From Candidatus Omnitrophota bacterium (GTDB lineage: Bacteria; Hinthialibacterota; Hinthialibacteria; Hinthialibacterales; Hinthialibacteraceae): DNA of 64,000 nucleotides. The stretch is taken from positions 62,001-126,000 of the forward strand of contig JABLXU010000007.1 in the NCBI GenBank assembly GCA_013177805.1, in the 5' to 3' direction. The translations under genes were made by a program, and so were the position numbers. Positions within the stretch are counted from its first letter, which is position 1. Every line of letters begins with the position of its first letter. This document shows positions 42,758 to 51,164 of the stretch, piece by piece. A model generated the notes under the pieces. The model had not been told where the DNA came from. It ran no database searches and worked only from the letters and a program-made list of their open reading frames with translations.

Positions 42758-44653
42758 TTACTCGGCCTCCAATGCGTCGAGGATCGCTTGCTTGATTTCG
42801 TTCACCTGAAACGGCTTGCCTTGCACCTTGTTGAATCCCGCCGCGTCCACCAGGTATTTGGACCGCAGCACATAGCGCAATTGCCCCAGGTTCAACTCGG
42901 GCACCAGGATCTTCTTGAAACGGCTGAGAATGGTTCCCAGGTTTTTCGGAAACGGATTCAGATACCGGAGATGGATACTGGAGACCGGCTTGTTTTCCTC
43001 CTGCAATTGTTCGACAGCGGTCATGATGGCCCCGTAAGTGCCGCCCCAGCCCACCACCAGCAGCTCGCCGGAATCGCCGCCATTCACTTCAACGAGGGGT
43101 ATATCCTCCTGGATTCCATTCACCTTCTCATCCCGCAACCGGACCATGTATTCGTGATTTTGGGGATCATAACTGACGTTGCCCGTAATGTGCTGTTTTT
43201 CCAAACCGCCGATCCGGTGTTCCAGCCCTGGCGTGCCGGGAACCGCCCACGGCCGGGCCAGCCGCTCGTTGCGAAGGTATGGCTTAAAACCATTGGATCC
43301 GGTCTGGGTCCAATAGGGCACGTCGATGGGAGGCAATTCTTCGAGCGCGGGGATCCGCCACGGTTCCGCCCCGTTGGCGATATACCCATCGGTCAACAGG
43401 ATCACCGGCGTCATAAATTGCAGCGCGATCCGGCAGGCTTCCACCGCCATGTGGAAACAATCCGCCGGCGTGGCGCTGGCCAGGACCGGCACGGGACACT
43501 CCCCGTTCCTCCCCAGGATGGCTTGGAACAAGTCGGCCTGTTCGGTCTTGGTGGGCAATCCCGTGCTGGGGCCGCCCCGCTGCACATTGATGATCACCAA
43601 CGGCAACTCCGTCATCACCGCCAGGCCGATGCCCTCGGTCTTGAGGGCCATGCCGGGACCACTCGTGCCGGTGGTTCCCAACGCCCCCCCGAAGGCGGCG
43701 CCGATCGCCCCGCAAACCGCCGCGATCTCGTCTTCGGCCTGGAAGGTGATCACGCCGTATTCTTTCTTCTCGGACAAGTAGTGCAGGATGTCGCTCGCCG
43801 GGGTAATCGGATAACTGCCATAAAACAACGGCTTGCCGGATAACAGCGACGCCGCGATCAATCCGATGGCGGTGGCTTCGTTGCCATTGACCTTGCGGTA
43901 GGTACCCGGCGCGATTTTGGCCTTATGCACCTTGTACGCATTGACGATCAGCTCCGAAGTCTCCCCGAAGTGATAGCCGGCCTTCAGGCTGCGGGTATTC
44001 GCCTCCAGGATGTCCGGTTTCTTGGCGAACTTCTGCTGCAGCCAGTTGAGGGTTGGTTCCAGCGGCCGGTCATACAACCAAAACGCCAAACCGAGCGTGA
44101 AGAAATTCTTGCACCGGTCCATGGCTTTGCGGTCCAGCCCCAGACCTTCCACCGCTTCGCGGTTCAGCGTGGTGATGGGAATCGCCAAGACTTTGTATTC
44201 TTTCAACCGGCCGTCTTCCAAGGGATTGGATTCATACGCGGCCTTTTCGAGGTTTTCTTTAGTAAACGCGTCTTTGTTGACGACCAGCAGCCCTCCTTTC
44301 TCCAGATCCCCGAGATTGACCTTCATGGCCGCGGGATTCATGGCGAAGAGCGCGTCCACTTTGTCGCCAGGCGTGTAGATTTCCGTACCGCCGAAGTGAA
44401 TCTGAAATCCGCTGACGCCGGCCAGCGAACCGGCGGGCGCGCGGATCTCCGCGGGATAATCGGGCAACGTAGCCACATCGTTGCCAAAAATGACGGACGA
44501 CGTGGTGAACTGATCCCCCACCAGCTGCATCCCATCCCCCGAATCTCCCGCGAAACGCACTGTCGCGCGCGTGATCTCCTCGATTTGCTTTTTGATTTTG
44601 GCTACATCCGTTGACGCGGTGCTGGTCATGTCCTCAATCCGTTCTCTGTTCAT
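42758..44653 (-). CDS. korA: 2-oxoacid:ferredoxin oxidoreductase alpha subunit (gamma-alpha fusion)
   Basis: A 631-residue fusion. The N-terminal gamma domain (about 30-215) starts TRATVRFAGDSGDGMQLVGD, the alpha pyrimidine-binding domain (about 240-480) has ITPASDILHYLSE and TGTSGPGMALKTEGIGLAVM, and a C-terminal transketolase-like domain II (about 510-631) has ELLVVGWGGTYGAI. It binds the substrate and TPP together with KorB. ATG 44653 lacks a clear ribosome site, and ATG 44629 is an alternative start. It is 27 bases after the CBS gene, forming the operon CBS-korA-korB. Confidence 0.92.
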   Translation of the reverse strand: MNRERIEDMTSTASTDVAKIKKQIEEITRATVRFAGDSGDGMQLVGDQFTTSSVIFGNDVATLPDYPAEIRAPAGSLAGVSGFQIHFGGTEIYTPGDKVDALFAMNPAAMKVNLGDLEKGGLLVVNKDAFTKENLEKAAYESNPLEDGRLKEYKVLAIPITTLNREAVEGLGLDRKAMDRCKNFFTLGLAFWLYDRPLEPTLNWLQQKFAKKPDILEANTRSLKAGYHFGETSELIVNAYKVHKAKIAPGTYRKVNGNEATAIGLIAASLLSGKPLFYGSYPITPASDILHYLSEKKEYGVITFQAEDEIAAVCGAIGAAFGGALGTTGTSGPGMALKTEGIGLAVMTELPLVIINVQRGGPSTGLPTKTEQADLFQAILGRNGECPVPVLASATPADCFHMAVEACRIALQFMTPVILLTDGYIANGAEPWRIPALEELPPIDVPYWTQTGSNGFKPYLRNERLARPWAVPGTPGLEHRIGGLEKQHITGNVSYDPQNHEYMVRLRDEKVNGIQEDIPLVEVNGGDSGELLVVGWGGTYGAIMTAVEQLQEENKPVSSIHLRYLNPFPKNLGTILSRFKKILVPELNLGQLRYVLRSKYLVDAAGFNKVQGKPFQVNEIKQAILDALEAE

Positions 44654-44680
44654 AGTAAAATGGCCGCTCGGGACTCCCTG

Positions 44681-45145
44681 TCAGGCGCCTTCCCGCTGAG
44701 TGGCCGTTTGATCCGGCTCCGGGGGGAGGTTATAAACCGCTTCGGGAAAATGATCGGCCAGGTAATGCACGATATGTTTGATCGACAGAATCCCTACCGG
44801 CACGCCATCCCCATCCACGACGGGGATATGCCGCAATCCCCCGTTCCGCATCGTTTTAAGCGCCACCGCGATGATCTCGGAAGGCTGCACGGTGATGGGT
44901 TCCGGCGTCATGAATTCCTCCACAGGATGGTCCAAACCATGGGTGGAGATGATCTTCATCAATAAGTCCCGCTCGGTAAAAATCCCTTTCAGAACCTTGC
45001 CTTCACAAACCAACACACAACCCCGCCCCTTCTCGACCAGGAGCTGAATGACATCCCGTATGGCCGTGCCGGGGGAAACCGAAAGCGGTTCGTTCAGTTC
45101 GAGACCGGATACACGGTCTTTCATCAAATTTTCATATATGCTCAT
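44681..45145 (-). CDS. CBS-domain pair protein (first gene of the kor operon)
   Basis: A 154-residue protein of two CBS motifs (LSVSPGTAIRDVIQLLVEKG, CVLVCEGKVLKGIFTERDLL and ITVQPSEIIAVALKTM, HIPVVDGDGVPVGILSIKHI). The shared GIFTERD/GIFSERD and MTPEP/MTPNP phrases show it is a paralogue of the protein at 41104. Co-transcription with korAB suggests it senses adenine-nucleotide charge and influences 2-oxoacid oxidation, which is inference. A GGGGAAG ribosome site lies about 11 bases upstream. Confidence 0.9.
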   Translation of the reverse strand: MSIYENLMKDRVSGLELNEPLSVSPGTAIRDVIQLLVEKGRGCVLVCEGKVLKGIFTERDLLMKIISTHGLDHPVEEFMTPEPITVQPSEIIAVALKTMRNGGLRHIPVVDGDGVPVGILSIKHIVHYLADHFPEAVYNLPPEPDQTATQREGA

Positions 45146-45446
45146 AGCAAATTCGCTTCCCCCCAGCTGTTATGGCTGCGAAACAATCCTCTGAATATGG
45201 ACGATTTCGGCAAGAATGGCCCGCTGGGTGTCCCTGGTTGGTTTCATGCATGATTCGCTTGGTGAATAAGGTCCGGTTTCAGATGGATTTTTGTTTCCTG
45301 TGAGGATTCTTGACCTAATCTATCTAAATTATAAACCTATCTTAAATTGAATAAAAAGTATAGTCCCAACTTTCCTCGAATCGAGGGGAATTCAACACAT
45401 TCCAAACCGGGGGTGGAAATGGGAAAATCGAATCAGGCCGCGGGGA
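45146..45446. other. AT-rich intergenic region upstream of the kor operon
   Basis: 301 bases, notably AT-rich at 45290-45370 compared with the rest of the window. No gene seen. It should carry the kor operon promoter; a perfect TATAAT on the minus strand lies at 45333-45328. Confidence 0.5.
45328..45356 (-). promoter_or_regulatory. Possible kor operon promoter
   Basis: Minus-strand TATAAT (45333-45328) with a poor -35 (TTTTAT) 17 bases upstream. The leader to the CBS start would be about 175 bases. Confidence 0.35.
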
Positions 45447-46088
45447 TCATTCTCGATTCACTTCGATAAATCCAGCCACGCCAACAGGTTGTCCCTTCCT
45501 CCAGGGACAAGCGGAAAACGCTTGGCGTGTCGCTTCCCCCAATCCCCGGAAAACACTTTCCCAAATATGGTGGGGATCCTCGCCGGAAAGCAGGTCCACA
45601 TGCAATGTCGCCCGGGCACCTTGAGCGATCCCGCCCAGAAAATTCCCGAGATCGGTGCCAAGCATATCTTCTACCCGTTCGGGTATGACGACGGGACCCC
45701 GTTGGAAATAAAATCCACTGCGGTACTCAAAAGACATGCGCACGGCGGCCGCCGCCTCGTCAATGAATCCGGTAGCCGTTCCATGACCGTTAATTCCCTG
45801 ATTTTTCATGAGTTGATTGGCCACCGCGACCAGGGCTTCCCCGAAACATTGCCCGGTGTCCTCGGCAATCACGTGATGCAGCACAAACTCGTGGAGTTGG
45901 ACCTCCACCGCCAGGTTCATGCAGGACCGCCACGCCCATTGCTCGATCATGTGGTTCAGAAAATGCAAGGGAGTTTTGATGTTCTTCTTCAAGTCCGGGT
46001 CCCGGTCTCCACCCCGGATGGAAGCCCGGATGAGGGATTCCTGGGATTTCCGCTGTATCGTCACCGGATCAAACTGAAACATGGTCAA
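45447..46088 (-). CDS. hisB: Divergent imidazoleglycerol-phosphate dehydratase
   Basis: A 213-residue protein that retains the layout of IGPD, the Mn-dependent dehydratase of histidine synthesis, but is diverged. HFLNHMIEQ replaces FLDHML, LHHVIAEDT has one extra residue relative to HHTVEDT, the third motif is FIDEAAAAVRMSFEYRS, and TLHVDLLSGEDPHHIWESVF keeps the last His pair and Glu. The metal-ligand His and Glu residues (46, 71, 72, 76, 163, 173, 174, 177) are therefore in place. Its start overlaps the hisD stop as ATGA, which strongly supports a histidine role. There is no phosphatase domain. Confidence 0.82.
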   Translation of the reverse strand: MTMFQFDPVTIQRKSQESLIRASIRGGDRDPDLKKNIKTPLHFLNHMIEQWAWRSCMNLAVEVQLHEFVLHHVIAEDTGQCFGEALVAVANQLMKNQGINGHGTATGFIDEAAAAVRMSFEYRSGFYFQRGPVVIPERVEDMLGTDLGNFLGGIAQGARATLHVDLLSGEDPHHIWESVFRGLGEATRQAFSACPWRKGQPVGVAGFIEVNRE

Positions 46089-47386
46089 TCCTTCCTTTCG
46101 TGCCGCACTGCCTGAGCATGAGCAGGAAACCCTTCAAATTCCGCAAAGTGAACAACGTGGTCCCGCAAGGCATCGTATCCTTCCCGGGTGGCATAACTGA
46201 CCGAAGTGCGTTTGAGAAAATCGTGGACCGTCACCACCGAGCTGCTCTTCGCCCGGCCGCCGGTGGGCAGGATGGCGTTGACTCCCAGAGAATAATTACA
46301 CAACGAAATGGGCGTGTATTTCCCCAGCATGATCTCGCCCGCGTTGCGCAACCGCCCCAGCATCGCCAGGGGATCCCGGACCAGGACTTCCAGATGCTCG
46401 GGGGCGTAGTCGTTCACGAAATCCACTGCTTCTTCCAGCGTCCCGGTCAACACAATTCCTCCATAATTCGAAAAAACGGCCGTAATGTATTTCTGCTGCT
46501 TTTCCGGCAAGGCGTTGACTTTGCCGGGCAGGAGTTCCTGAACGGCGAGGGCCAAGGCTTCGCTGGGCGTGACGGCCAGAGCCGCCGAATAGGGTCCATG
46601 CTCCGCCTCGATCAGCAGATCGGTGGCCACGATGTCTGGATCGGCGGTTTCGTCGGCCAGGATGATGGATTCGCTCGGACCGGCGGGGGGTCCTAACTCA
46701 ATCGCGCCGTACAATAATTTCTTGGCCGCGGAAGCGTAGATATTGCTGGGGCCGATGATTTTCAGCACGGGCCGGATAGTGGACGTGCCCAGGGCGAAGG
46801 CGGCCACCGCCTGTACCCCGCCGAACCGGTAGATCTCCTCGATACCAACCAACCGCGCGGCATACAACGAAGCCTCGTCCACCCGGCCGTCCGGCTGGGG
46901 CGGTGTGGCCACCACGATCCGTTCGACGCCCGCCACTTTCGCCGGCACACCCAGCATCAAGAGCACAGAGGGGTAGGCCGCTGTTCCCCGGGGAACATAG
47001 AGCACGCAGCTTTCGATCGGGGTGATCTTTTCGCCGCCCATCAGGCCGGGAGCGATCTCGGTCATCCACAATTCTTCCGGCATCTGCCGCTCATGGAAGC
47101 GTTTAATATTTTGGTAGGAAATATCGATCGCCCGTTTCACCGCCGGCGGCAGATTCTTTTCGGCCGCCTCAATTTCCGCGGGCGTGACCCGCAGCCCCAG
47201 GGCGGACAGATCGGCTCCATCGAATTCTTTCGTATACCGGACAATCGCCTCATCCCCCTGCTGCTTGACTTCGTCGATGATCCGTTGCGCCTGGGGCAGG
47301 AAAGCGTCGATGTCCTGGGCGGAACGGGCCAGGATTTTCTTTTTCTGATCGGGAGGCGTATCCCGCCAGCGGTACAGTGGAATCAT
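46085..47386 (-). CDS. hisD: Histidinol dehydrogenase
   Basis: A 433-residue Zn- and NAD-dependent enzyme for the last two steps of histidine synthesis. ESCVLYVPRGTAAYPSVLLM, IYRFGGVQAVAAFALGT, the long KIIGPSNIYASAAKK and the metal region ADLLIEAEHGPYSAALAV with the C-terminal GRAKSSSVVTVHDFLKRTS are all intact, with no frameshift. It is the first gene of a hisD-hisB pair. Other his genes are not in the window. Confidence 0.95.
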   Translation of the reverse strand: MIPLYRWRDTPPDQKKKILARSAQDIDAFLPQAQRIIDEVKQQGDEAIVRYTKEFDGADLSALGLRVTPAEIEAAEKNLPPAVKRAIDISYQNIKRFHERQMPEELWMTEIAPGLMGGEKITPIESCVLYVPRGTAAYPSVLLMLGVPAKVAGVERIVVATPPQPDGRVDEASLYAARLVGIEEIYRFGGVQAVAAFALGTSTIRPVLKIIGPSNIYASAAKKLLYGAIELGPPAGPSESIILADETADPDIVATDLLIEAEHGPYSAALAVTPSEALALAVQELLPGKVNALPEKQQKYITAVFSNYGGIVLTGTLEEAVDFVNDYAPEHLEVLVRDPLAMLGRLRNAGEIMLGKYTPISLCNYSLGVNAILPTGGRAKSSSVVTVHDFLKRTSVSYATREGYDALRDHVVHFAEFEGFPAHAQAVRHERKD

Positions 47387-47534
47387 GTCGGCATCCCTCG
47401 AATTGGATAAAGATCAATCAATACGCATCCGGCGCGCCTGGATTCTAGCATCCCCTCCCCTCCCCATAAGGGGGTATGGCTTATTTTCTTCGAAAAACCC
47501 TGTAACAATGTTGACTCAATCGGTCATTCTATTT

Positions 47535-47563
47535 TTGGGTAATCCGGGGATTGCCCCTACACT
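47535..47563 (+). promoter_or_regulatory. Possible promoter of the cytochrome c gene
   Basis: TTGGGT, 17 bases, TACACT; about 40 bases before the cytochrome start codon. Confidence 0.4.
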
Positions 47564-47603
47564 AAAGAATACCTTTTATTCTAACGAAACAGCGAGGACG
47601 GGT

Positions 47604-48020
47604 ATGAAACGGTTCAACCTGATCAGTGGCATGGTATTACTGGTGGCGGCTGGGTTGGTGGTGATCGGAAGTCAGAACACCCCATGGAGTCAAGACAACA
47701 CCGCGCTCAAGGGATTCGGGAAAAATCTCCAGGTTTTGCAGTTTAATAATCTGATTGAACTGCAGACCTATATGAAGGGATTGACCGAGGCGTTGGGAGT
47801 GGATTGCAAGTACTGCCACGATTTGACGGCCTTCGAAAAGGATATCGAAGATCTCCACAAAGATGAGGCGCGGGCCATGATGAAAATGACCCAGCATATC
47901 AACGAGCAATTCTTCAAGGAGAGCGAAAAACAAGTGAATTGCTTCGTCTGTCACCGGGGCCGCACGGAACCGGTCTTCAGCCTCAAGGAATGGAAACAAA
48001 TCCAGGAAAGTGAAAAATAA
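47604..48020 (+). CDS. Two-heme c-type cytochrome of the reaction-centre cytochrome family
   Basis: 138 residues with a signal or anchor (5-23, NLISGMVLLVAAGLVVIGS) and two CxxCH heme sites, CKYCH (68-72) and CFVCH (113-117). The segment MKGLTEALGVDCKYCHDL, the Met-rich ARAMMKMTQHIN and CFVCHRGRTEP match the photosynthetic reaction centre cytochrome c domain, which in classical form has four hemes. Many non-phototrophs carry such short versions, and no photosystem gene is here, so it is likely a periplasmic electron carrier. GAGG lies 6 bases before ATG 47604; the longer frame from 47385 has no support. Confidence 0.88.
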   Translation: MKRFNLISGMVLLVAAGLVVIGSQNTPWSQDNTALKGFGKNLQVLQFNNLIELQTYMKGLTEALGVDCKYCHDLTAFEKDIEDLHKDEARAMMKMTQHINEQFFKESEKQVNCFVCHRGRTEPVFSLKEWKQIQESEK

Positions 48021-48040
48021 ACCGGGAAATCAGGGCGGAA

Positions 48041-48718
48041 TCATGAGGTCCTGGCCGCATCACGGAGGAATCCTATTGCCCGCCGGTTGATGGGATTCCT
48101 CCCACTGCTGGTGTTGGTGTAGTACACATACGTAAACCGCAGATCGATGGCCACGTCCTCGATTTGTCCCCGCAAGCCGCAGGGGATGGGGCGCCCATTC
48201 TCAAAACTGATGGAATTTCCTCCGCCGCCTTTGCTGTTGTCTACTTCCACCATCCGGCCCCGGACATATTTGGGTTCAAATACTTTTTTCTTGCCCCCCC
48301 CGCCTCCGCCGCCCGAACCACCGCCCCCCCGGGCGGTGGCGGGCCGGAAGGTATAGGGGATGTCCAACCGGTACCGCTTTCCCCCCGCGTGCCATTCGAT
48401 ACCCGTGTTCACAGGGATGTTTCCCGCCAAGGTGTTGAAAATCAGTTTCCAAGTCATGCGCGCGTGGACCGGCGTGTCGCCGATCGTCCCTGTCAAGCGA
48501 TGGTTCACCGGAAAACTGCAGACGATGTTGGGAACCACGGTGTATTCCAGCCGCAGGTCCACCGGCACATCCCCAATCATCCCCCAAATGCGGTCATTGA
48601 CCGGCAGGTTCCCCTGCAACGTACTGAAAACCGCCCGGTATCGCAAATCCAGAGTAACCGGCACCACGCCGTCCCGTTTCACATACTCCCGGATGCGCGC
48701 TAAGGATTCGTATCCCAT
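48041..48718 (-). CDS. Unrecognised protein with ~31-residue internal repeats and Gly-rich linker
   Basis: 225 residues, cytoplasmic by sequence (no signal or helix). I do not recognise a family. Residues 19-113 are three tandem repeats of about 31 (19-50, 51-81, 82-113) of the form xPVxLRxxY, then SxLxGNxPVN, then xRxxGxIGD. A partial copy follows at 114-125 and a further full copy sits at 188-216 (AIDLRFTYVYY, then GRNPINRRAIG). Alternating hydrophobics suggest beta-hairpins. A linker (131-145) is almost pure Gly then KKK. The start is well defined: GGAGG 6 bases before ATG 48718. It is convergent with the cytochrome gene (20-base gap). Confidence 0.7.
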   Translation of the reverse strand: MGYESLARIREYVKRDGVVPVTLDLRYRAVFSTLQGNLPVNDRIWGMIGDVPVDLRLEYTVVPNIVCSFPVNHRLTGTIGDTPVHARMTWKLIFNTLAGNIPVNTGIEWHAGGKRYRLDIPYTFRPATARGGGGSGGGGGGGKKKVFEPKYVRGRMVEVDNSKGGGGNSISFENGRPIPCGLRGQIEDVAIDLRFTYVYYTNTSSGRNPINRRAIGFLRDAARTS

Positions 48719-49504
48719 TGTTGTCCTCCTGCAAGGCGCCACCGGTTGGCAAATTCTCACCGGGGATCCGCCCTTCCTCAGATTTCACATCGGAGAACGG
48801 CCGCCGTCAATTGGAGCGGGGGGCACCTTCCGCCAAACCGGCCCTTTTTATCCCGGCAGATGAATTTTTGAATTTTTCGGCCGAAACGCATCTTTTAATT
48901 GACATGAACCTGTGGAGCTGGCAAGATAAGTTTGCTTCGTATCGGGATTGAGGGATTTTTGCGGTCGAGGATGGAGTACCTGAGGGTGGCGATGGGAATC
49001 ACTGGACGAAAAGACCGTACTGTCCCCAATGGAATGATGCGATTTCTCTCTTCAACTTGGCGATCTTCCCGGAACGCGCCGTCCCCGGCGTGTCCGTTGT
49101 ACGTTGCCGATATTCGAATGCGCAATGGGTGTCAGAGAGATTTCACCGGAAGGTAATGGAGTTTTTTTCGGCTTTTATATTGGCTTATTTTTTTGTAAAG
49201 CCTATCCGGTATTCCTGCCGAATCCCCTGTGAGGGTTACTTTCTTCCTTTAATCGGGAGGAGGGACGTTTCCATCCACTCTCCTTTACCGCTTTATCCCT
49301 AGAATCGATCCGGCGCGGATGGCCGGAGGGATAAGAGGCCCTATTCCCCTCTGGGGGAACCGCCGCCTTCGGGACCGGCGGATACCAGGCAAACCCCAAT
49401 CCCGGCGTACAGGCGAAATGGCATTTTGCCACTACGACCCATGAGAGGCCGGTGACGGATTTTCCTGCCGGCCCTCCATCATACCTGCACAGAGGAGAAG
49501 AATC
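48719..49504. other. Long non-coding gap, partly AT-rich
   Basis: At 786 bases this is the longest gap in the window. No frame has family features or a good ribosome site. A TTGACA with a poor -10 (CAAGAT) 17 bases on is at 48899-48927, a TGGCA/TGCCA hairpin at 49419-49431, and 48880-49260 is AT-richer. It must hold the promoters of both flanking divergent genes; a non-coding RNA is possible but unsupported. Confidence 0.5.
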
Positions 49505-51007
49505 ATGACCACCCAACTCAATTCCCAAGTCACTCCGAACAGCCCGAATCCAACCTCCCCGGACATGGAAAACGGCGCCCGTTCCTCCACGGGGCTGGTG
49601 GTCGCCGGCCTGGTGACCATCGTCGGATCCTGGATCGGCATGGCCGCTTACTTGGATTACAGGTTGAACGAGGTCGAGCAGAATCAGCAAAAGGTGGTTT
49701 CCGCGGTGGACAGCGCGCGGAGTACGCTCAACGAACAAATTCAGACACTGGCAGAGCAAAACCGGGCCGCGCTTAGCGATCAACTGTACGGCGTGAGCCA
49801 AAACTTGTCTGAAAAAATCAAAGACACCTCCGGAGTGCTCGCCAAAGGAATCCTCGATCTTACCCAAAAGGAGGATGACCATTTCGCCGCCGCGATGAGC
49901 CTCCTCAACGAAAACAAAACCCATCTCGCCGGCGCGTTGGAAGCGCAACAAACCACGCAATCGTCCATCCTGTCGGCCATTCAGAATCTGGATCAGCATC
50001 TGGCTTCCGCCCATACCGCCTTGCAGGAACGCATCGATGCCACGGCCGGCTCCCTCCAGGAACTGGTCCAGCAATCGGACCAAAACACGCTCACCCAGTT
50101 GAACGAGTTGGCTTCTTCCCTCTCCGAGAACGCCAAACAAATCTTGACCGAGACACAACAATTCTCCAGCGAATTGACCGCGCTGGCCCGGCAGGTGACT
50201 GATCTGGAATCGAACGTCCATTCCTCTCAGCAAATTCTCAAAACCATGAATGAGAATCTTCCCGCCTGGCAAGACGCCAGCGCGCAGCAGATCACGGCCG
50301 CGCAGACCGCCGCGCTCACTACCCAGGACAATCTCCGGAAGGATCTGGAGAACCTGCAGCAGAAAATCAACGAGATCAGCCTGCGGCTTGACAGCACAGC
50401 CGATTCAATGATGAAAGCCCTCTACTTGACCAGCGAGGGGCTGGAGGGCGCCCGGATCGAACTCAAGACCGAGTTTGAGAACACCCGCAACGAAACCGCC
50501 GCGGAAATCCAAAACCTGGTGCAAAGCGTCCGCGGGATTACCGAAACCCTGGAAAAACTCAAAACCGCGGACAACCAAAGCTCCCTGGAGACCCAATCCG
50601 GCCGGCTGATGCCCCAAGATGTTCAGCCTCTCCAAGCCTTAAATGGATCGCTCCGGGAGATCACGGACAAAGCCAACCTTCTCCGGGAGCAAATCACCAG
50701 CCAAGTGGAAGAAGCCAAGGCCCGGGCGCAGATCCTGTTAAACCGCAGCGATGACCCCGGCCAAGCGCAGGCGCTGGTGGAAATTCTCAGCCAGTTCACC
50801 TCGCTGGCGGATCTGGCGGGCGGCCAGCTGCAAGCCTTCGCCGAACGGATTGATTCCCTCACGGAACCCACCGCTGTCCCGGAAAATCAGCCTCGCTCTT
50901 CCAGCCTGACAGTGCTCGAAAGTCCCGAATCCCCCGCGCCAGCGCCGGCCGGCATAAATCCTGAAGAACGGCCGGTAGATCCCAACCAGGCCGCCGTCAA
51001 CGAATAA
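49505..51007 (+). CDS. Membrane-anchored coiled-coil protein of unknown function
   Basis: 500 residues. A polar N-terminus (1-28) is followed by one transmembrane helix (about 29-50, TGLVVAGLVTIVGSWIGMAA), then about 400 residues of heptad-like, Gln/Glu/Ser-rich coiled coil (e.g. LNEVEQNQQKVVSAVDSARS, LENLQQKINEISLRLDS) and a disordered Pro/Glu tail (445-500). The long periplasmic or cytoplasmic rod resembles chemoreceptor or RmuC-type stalks, but it lacks the receptor hairpin tip and any catalytic domain. GAGGAG lies 8 bases before the ATG. A strong terminator follows, so it is probably monocistronic. Confidence 0.75.
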   Translation: MTTQLNSQVTPNSPNPTSPDMENGARSSTGLVVAGLVTIVGSWIGMAAYLDYRLNEVEQNQQKVVSAVDSARSTLNEQIQTLAEQNRAALSDQLYGVSQNLSEKIKDTSGVLAKGILDLTQKEDDHFAAAMSLLNENKTHLAGALEAQQTTQSSILSAIQNLDQHLASAHTALQERIDATAGSLQELVQQSDQNTLTQLNELASSLSENAKQILTETQQFSSELTALARQVTDLESNVHSSQQILKTMNENLPAWQDASAQQITAAQTAALTTQDNLRKDLENLQQKINEISLRLDSTADSMMKALYLTSEGLEGARIELKTEFENTRNETAAEIQNLVQSVRGITETLEKLKTADNQSSLETQSGRLMPQDVQPLQALNGSLREITDKANLLREQITSQVEEAKARAQILLNRSDDPGQAQALVEILSQFTSLADLAGGQLQAFAERIDSLTEPTAVPENQPRSSSLTVLESPESPAPAPAGINPEERPVDPNQAAVNE

Positions 51008-51036
51008 TTCCTAATTCCGCCCCATGGGGTAATCCC

Positions 51037-51063
51037 GAGGGCCGGCGAATTGTGCCGGCCCTC
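51037..51063 (+). terminator. Rho-independent terminator after the coiled-coil gene
   Basis: GAGGGCCGGC and GCCGGCCCTC form a perfect 10-bp stem over a 7-base loop, followed by TTCTTTTT. Confidence 0.9.
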
Positions 51064-51071
51064 TTCTTTTT

Positions 51072-51152
51072 GCTATCCGGCTTTGCTATCGCTATCCGGC
51101 TTTGCTATCGCTATCCGGCTTTGCTTGCTATCCGGCTTTGCTATCCGGCTTT
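51072..51152. repeat. Minisatellite of GCTATCCGGCTTT units
   Basis: Five units of (G)CTATCCGGCTTT, the first two as perfect 19-bp periods (GCTATCCGGCTTTGCTATC) and later ones shortened. It starts right after the terminator T-run. Confidence 0.9.
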
Positions 51153-51164
51153 CCACAGGAATCC

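Noticed and set aside
47604..48020. Evidence for phototrophy from a reaction-centre-type cytochrome
   Set aside because: The family is widespread in non-phototrophs, only two heme sites are present, and no photosystem gene is in the window.
48895..49125. 76-residue minus-strand frame in the long gap
   Set aside because: No recognisable domain, no good ribosome site, and composition typical of non-coding DNA.
49387..49451. Possible cyclic-dinucleotide riboswitch (GGCAAACC followed by GGCGAAATGGC) upstream of the coiled-coil gene
   Set aside because: The short motifs resemble a GEMM aptamer core, but the paired stems and the tetraloop receptor could not be drawn; the gene has a plain ribosome site.
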